64,000 bases of DNA from Calliphora vicina (lineage: Eukaryota > Arthropoda > Insecta > Diptera > Calliphoridae). This document shows, piece by piece, positions 59,726 through 64,000 of the stretch (positions are counted from its first letter, which is position 1; each line of letters starts with the position of its first letter). Under the pieces are notes generated by a model. That model was not told the DNA's origin. It saw only the letters and a list, made by a program, of their open reading frames with translations, and ran no database searches. Made by a program: the position numbers and the translations under genes. The stretch is from contig NC_088780.1 in the NCBI RefSeq assembly GCF_958450345.1, forward strand, positions 42,834,033 to 42,898,032. Reading direction: 5' to 3'.

Positions 59726-60468
59726 GAAAACTCTAGTAACATAACAGATACAACTGTTAAGATTAATATTTTTAATTTTTGTTTAGCATTTATTAGAATT
59801 GAAAACAATTTTAATATTTTTGTAATGTCGTTTAAAAACTATTTTTTAAAATATAAAATTTGGGATTTGAGATACATACATATGCATGGAATTTTATGAT
59901 ATTTTTGTTACCAATTCATAATAAGTTATCGATGTCACAAATTTTGTATATTTTATGTGTTAACAAGTATATACAAATATATGCAAATGAGATACAAAAT
60001 TATTTTTAACTGCACTTTTTTAATCGGCATTTGTTTTTTAGATGACCATAAACTGGATCCTTTAAACAATTTAATATACTTTTCCCCATTTGAATAATAT
60101 TTATATATTTACCTTACACTTGCACAGCTAAATACATGAAATATTATTATGCGAATTTTCATACCAACGTCGATTTCAAGGATATTTAAAAATTTCAAAT
60201 ATTTGAATAATTTTTATTGTTTGATTTTTTCTCTTCTAAAATATATGTATGTGTATTCAAATCATAACCATATTTCGTGAAATATTTGAACAATATTATT
60301 ATTACTATGTGTTAAACATGTTCTTTATTTTTGTTATATGGTGCACCGTATTTGGATATCAAATAATGGAACATGTTTTTGATTTTCAGTACATTTATAT
60401 GTTTTAATTTTTCTGGTTCAAATATCCTTGAATTTTTTCCCATATCTCGATCCTTAAATACATACATA
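59726..60468. other. AT-rich intronic DNA
   Basis: No frame or repeat pair recognised. Confidence 0.4.
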
Positions 60469-61965
60469 CACTGAATCAATTAAGTCTCCGTACAGACATG
60501 CTCATAACATAAACTAGCAATTTATGGTCACTTTTCAATACATATTTAAACCTTTTTTTAATTCATTTTATAAAAAATCTTATAAACTAGAAATCAACAC
60601 AAAAAAAATATAAACATTTTCCTTAAAATCATATAAATTTACATAAATTCAATTATTGTACGGAAAGTATCACCAAAAAAGTCTCCGTACAGTTAACTAT
60701 TTTAAGGCAAGGAATCCCAATATTAAACTTAATTGCATTTAATATGTGGTAGGTCCTGCTTTCTGAGCAATTGCTTCATTCTAATGTAAAAAGACCACGC
60801 TCTTCCATTCAGTACGTTATTCAACAGTTCAAAAAAAAAACGGAACAATGGCAAATAAACAAAGAACTGACCATCCAAGAAAAATAGACCACCACTTAGA
60901 GAGAAGAATTGTACGATTTGTAGATAGTAATCCAAGAATTAACGCATGTGTAATTGCGGGAAACTTGAAAACTAGTGATGAATTAACGGTAAACCCCCAA
61001 ACTGTAAGAAACAATGGTCGAGTAAGCCGTAAGAAGCCCCTTGTTCGAAAAGTGAACATGAAAAAGAGATTGGATTACGCTATCGAGCATATTGATAAAG
61101 ATTTTTTATTTTGGGATCGAGTTATTTTTAGCGATGAAAGTAAATTGAATGTTTTTGGTTCTGATGGAAGAGAAATGTTATGGAGAAAGCCAAATACTGA
61201 AATGAATCCGAAGCATTTGACGCTAACCGTAAAGCATGGAGGAGGTAACGTTATTGTTTGGGGTTGCATGGCTTCATCTGGGGTGGTAAATCTTATTTTT
61301 GTTGAAAACACGATGGATAAATATGCATACCTTAATATATTAAAAGAAAACTTATAACAAAGTTCTGAAAAATTAGGCTTGGGACGTTTGTATTGCTTCC
61401 AACAAGACAACGATCCCAAACACACCTCTAGATTAGTAAAGGAATGTCTTATTTATAATGTTCCTAAGCACTTAAATCGCTCAGCTCAGTTACCTGATCT
61501 CAACCCGATTGAGCATCTATGAGATCACTTGGAAAGAAAGATTCGACAGCACAATATAACGAGTAAAGATCAGCTAAAAGCCGTTATAATGGAAGAGTGG
61601 TATAAAATAGATTCCCTGACAACAACAAAGCTGGTCCATTCCATGCACAGCCATTAAAATGCTGCAATTGCTCAGAAAGGAAGACCTACCACATATTAAA
61701 TTCAATTAAGATTAATATTGGGATTCCTTGCCTTAAAACGGTTAACTGTACGGAGACTTTTTTGGTGATACTTTTCGTACCATTATTGAATTTATGTAAA
61801 TTTTTATGTTCTTAATGAAAATGTTTGTAGTTTTTTTATGTTTCTAGTTTATAAGATTTTTTATAAAATGAATTAAAAAAAGGTTTAAATATGTATTGAA
61901 AAGTGACCATAAATAGCTAGTTTATATTATGAGTATGTCTGCACGGAGACTTAATTGATTCAGTA
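60469..61965 (+). mobile_element. Tc1 element with about 316-bp IR/DR ends
   Basis: The two ends are inverted copies of about 316 bp (60469-60788 and 61650-61965), flanked by TA. Each end carries the motif AAGTCTCCGTACAG-like twice: outermost (AATTAAGTCTCCGTACAG) and about 195 bp inside (AAAAAGTCTCCGTACAG). This is the IR/DR layout of Minos, the S element and Sleeping Beauty. The right end includes the transposase stop codon. Confidence 0.9.
60809..61657 (+). pseudogene. Tc1 DD34E transposase, broken
   Basis: Transposase of the IR/DR element. The first helix-turn-helix is missing: the frame begins at SVRYSTVQKKNGTMANKQ, just inside the left end. ATG 60848 opens 169 codons. DHPRKID is the GRPR-like hinge, FSDESKLNVF gives the first catalytic D, and KHGGGNVIVWGCMASSGVVN is a classic Tc1 block. 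Stop TAA at 61355-61357 interrupts after LKENL. The same frame continues with FQQDNDPKHTSRLV (second D) and QLPDLNPIEHL (E; 34 residues between). A TGA at 61520-61522 replaces the usual Trp before DHLERKI. The natural stop is at 61657. So there are two nonsense changes plus an N-terminal deletion. Confidence 0.9.
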
Positions 61966-62218
61966 TATATCGATATATATATTTTTAGTTAAAGCTTTAA
62001 AAAATTTCATCGTAAATAAATGGTATATTTTGTCTCCATTAGAAAGTAACACAGCTAAAAATATGAAATATGAAAGTGAAAGATTACATAAGTATTACTA
62101 ACATATGGGTAATTCCATGTCATCGTACGTTACATTTGTATAGAGTGGAATAGATTTTGCAAAAATAAGAATACCTGAAAAATAGTTTGGTCTTTATGTT
62201 CCATTCGGAGGGTTCTAT
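61966..62218. other. AT-rich intronic DNA
   Basis: Nothing recognised. Confidence 0.35.
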
Positions 62219-62294
62219 TAGAGATGCTAAACGGGGAATTCCGTTCCCGAAAATCCAGGGGATTTTCAAAAACCAGTCCCGATTAGCATCTCTA
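62219..62294. mobile_element. 76-bp hAT MITE
   Basis: TAGAGATGCTAA and TTAGCATCTCTA ends, flanked by GGTTCTAT (62211-62218) and GGTACTAT (62295-62302), an 8-bp duplication with one mismatch. TAGAGATG-type ends are known for hAT. Very short for the superfamily. Confidence 0.75.
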
Positions 62295-62740
62295 GGTACT
62301 ATATTAGAAAAAAAATGTATTTGAAATATTGTGGTCCAATATAAGGTACAAAAATAATACAGTACATTGTCTAATTTGAGTTAAACGTATATAATCTAAA
62401 ATGTGCGAAGTATTTATATTCAAATCATATGTTAGTAAAGAATAATTTTGTTGTTCGTCTTTAAATGTTTTTACACAAACTAGATTTTTGTACAGAGAAA
62501 TAAGTTATTTTAAAATGCAAAACTCAGAATAAAAAATACTATGTTAGTTATTTTTAATATTTTCTTCTGTGTTTTTTGCCTATTGAAAGACGACCTTACA
62601 CTTTATTACCAGATCTCTAAAATCCAATAAACTTTTAATGCAGCTAAAGGCAAAAAGAAAACTAACAAAAATGTGGAGAAAGAATTTTAAAACGAAAACA
62701 TAAAAATGTTGATGACAATTTCTAATAACTAAAGTAGTAC

Positions 62741-62985
62741 TCATATGGCATGGAAAATAAGCTTGACTGCCCACTTGTACGGTAATATTTGCCGAAGCCA
62801 TATATGAGTTGCTTTTTGGTACTCGTATTTGAAGTTTATAGTGATTCTGATGATGCTTTCCATGGAGCTGATAGTCTGGTAAATTATCATATTCTAAAAG
62901 ATTATCTTGAGAATTTGTAACATAAACATCTGATGGCCAGAGAAGAGAAATTGGTGATTTGTAGTCGTTGTTATATTTAAATTTT
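62741..62985 (-). pseudogene. dpr-like exon: linker and start of Ig domain 1
   Basis: After a good acceptor (TGCTGATTTGCCAG) an open stretch of about 81 codons gives SPISLLWPSDVYVTNSQDNL, HYKLQIRVPKSNSYMAS, then ANITVQVGSQAYFPCHM, the first Ig strand with its cysteine. It ends at a plausible GTACTA donor. This is the best preserved part of the gene, and joining it to 54798 continues the Ig fold. Confidence 0.7.
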
Positions 62986-63480
62986 CTGGCAAATCAGCAA
63001 CAGCAAATACGGAAAATGGTGGCAAATAGGTATCGAAAATCCTTTGGTTAACCAATCTGTTAATCAGTTTCACTGAGTGGTGTTAAATCTATGACATCGT
63101 ATGTATTTATTATGGATGTTGAGAGTGATAATTCACTAAAACACTTTTTGTCATCCATTCACCATTTTAATGATGATATACAGGAGACTCTGTATGCATT
63201 AATGTTACCGTCCCTGTTAGGGATGACCATAGATATGAAAAGCTATCATCCAGTGTCGTTGTTGTTAATGATGTTGACGGTGACTTTTTTTTACTAAAGC
63301 AGCAGATTCCATCGATTTTAAAGGTCTACCAGACCACCTCTGTCGATGCTGGTGACGATGATATTGAAGTTGCTGATGTGGGTGACACAGATGATAGTAA
63401 CAACAATGATGTTGCTGATGATGCTGCTGTGATTGTTGATGTGACAGGTAAGTTCTATAAATTGTTGTTGATTTTTGTAG
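62986..63480 (-). pseudogene. Possible N-terminal coding remnant of the dpr-like gene
   Basis: Frames switch but read protein-like on the minus strand: a Gln/His-rich run (SHQQSQQHHQQHH, about 63440-63400), LDDSFSYLWSSLTGTVTLMH, MDDKKCFSELSLSTSIINTY then DVIDLTPLSETD, and NRLVNQRIFDTYLPPFSVFA then VADLPENLNITT. These could be one long decayed exon upstream of Ig1. Low-complexity DNA makes this uncertain. Confidence 0.4.
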
Positions 63481-63535
63481 ATTTATTGGTTGTTGCCGTA
63501 GGTAGATTTTATTTATAAGGCAATGTCGTTGCATC

Positions 63536-63829
63536 TACCAGAAAAAATTCACAAAAGAAAATATTAAAATGCAAGAGATAATAAAAATAAATGCATAATA
63601 CGATTGTTTTAAATGTCCATACATGCAAACTCACACGTACTATAGGACTATAATAAATTATTTTTAACATTTAATCAATATTTCCCTGAACTTTCGTCCG
63701 AAAATACCAAAGGATATTTACAAAAATATCACATGTATATATGACAAGTTAAGTAGAAATTATTCATAATTCATTAACAATTAAAAGCATTAAAAATGTT
63801 TCAGATACGTTTCTCATATTAAGATGAAA
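63536..63829. other. AT-rich DNA
   Basis: Nothing recognised. Confidence 0.35.
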
Positions 63830-63890
63830 ATAAGTAAGAGTATTAAATTCGGCTTGGCCGAATCTTATATAACCAAAAACAATATAATAC
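63830..63890 (+). repeat. Class C repeat 5' fragment (C5)
   Basis: ATAAGTAAGAGTATTAAATTC followed by the hairpin CGGCTTGGCCG and AATCTTATATAACC. The rest is absent. Confidence 0.65.
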
Positions 63891-64000
63891 GAGCATCAAA
63901 TTATTTTCGAAATTTACCTTTTGTTTTGGCTTTTGATAAGAATAGTTAACGTTAGCCGTAGAGTATAAATTAATTTAAGCAACTTAAATGTTTCTTTCTT

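Larger units (their letters stand above)
54059..63480 (-). pseudogene. Decayed dpr-like two-Ig-domain gene
   Basis: Four or five exon remnants on the minus strand, in correct order, rebuild a dpr-family cell-surface protein; in flies these mediate neuronal recognition with DIP partners. Ig1 begins at 62985-62741, Ig1 ends at 54798-54580, Ig2 begins at about 54525-54400 and Ig2 ends at 54164-54059. Splice acceptors and donors are still visible at most borders. Several stops arose by single substitutions (CAA to TAA, AAG to TAG, TTG to TAG) and there are frameshifts, so decay fits better than sequencing error alone. The 7.9-kb intron within Ig1 is filled with mobile DNA. The paralogue within the family is not determined. 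Confidence 0.7.

Noticed and set aside
63091..63452. Plus-strand acidic frame (VDAGDDDIEVADVGDTDD) ending at a perfect CAG/GTAAGT donor
   Set aside because: It is the complement of the Gln/His-rich minus-strand remnant of the dpr-like gene; GAT/CAT repeats give Asp-rich antisense frames. Not called without transcript support.
1..64000. tRNA or rRNA genes
   Set aside because: No stretch with the A-box/B-box pair and cloverleaf, or with conserved rRNA segments, was noticed by eye.

Overview
The window looks like nuclear DNA of a higher fly, probably a calyptrate such as a blowfly or muscid. It is very AT-rich, has no operons or ribosome binding sites, and carries insect DNA transposons, Jockey-type non-LTR retrotransposons, and spliced exons resembling dpr-family immunoglobulin genes. 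The species call is inference. No intact host gene was recognised. Almost everything interpretable is mobile DNA, much of it nested, so insertion order can often be read from target-site duplications (TSDs).

Region by region. 1-1802: a decayed Tc1/mariner-type copy broken by two dispersed repeats, one of which carries a PIF/Harbinger-like MITE. 2400-3930: two transposase fossils on opposite strands. 4476-5773: a complete DD37E element with 27-bp perfect ends, TA TSD and an open 335-codon transposase. 7443-7973: an internally deleted Tc1/mariner relative. 9464-18369: a hAT-type element with an 8-bp TSD, split by a nearly intact Jockey-like retrotransposon (+) and a decayed second non-LTR element (-), the latter hit by a TA-inserting MITE. 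20348-27290: foldback elements and a Transib-like element whose ends resemble V(D)J recombination signals. 27685-45906: many MITEs and foldbacks (TWA, TTAA and 8-bp TSDs), a three-copy tandem repeat, and dispersed repeats. 46748-53523: more repeats, a foldback arm and a CCCGGG-rich hAT candidate.

54059 to about 63480, minus strand: pieces of a dpr-like two-Ig-domain gene in correct order, with plausible splice sites but several stops and frameshifts, so it is called a pseudogene. Its largest intron is filled with mobile DNA, including a 2.1-kb repeat with internal units of about 150 bp, a foldback copy, and a Tc1 element (60469-61965) with IR/DR-type ends and a broken DD34E transposase.

The commonest repeat occurs in three sequence classes (A, B, C). 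Each starts with AACAAGTAAG plus a hairpin and ends with another hairpin. A pre-integration site inside the window defines class A as about 706 bp. There is no working pathway here; the interactions are those of transposons with each other and with a dying gene.
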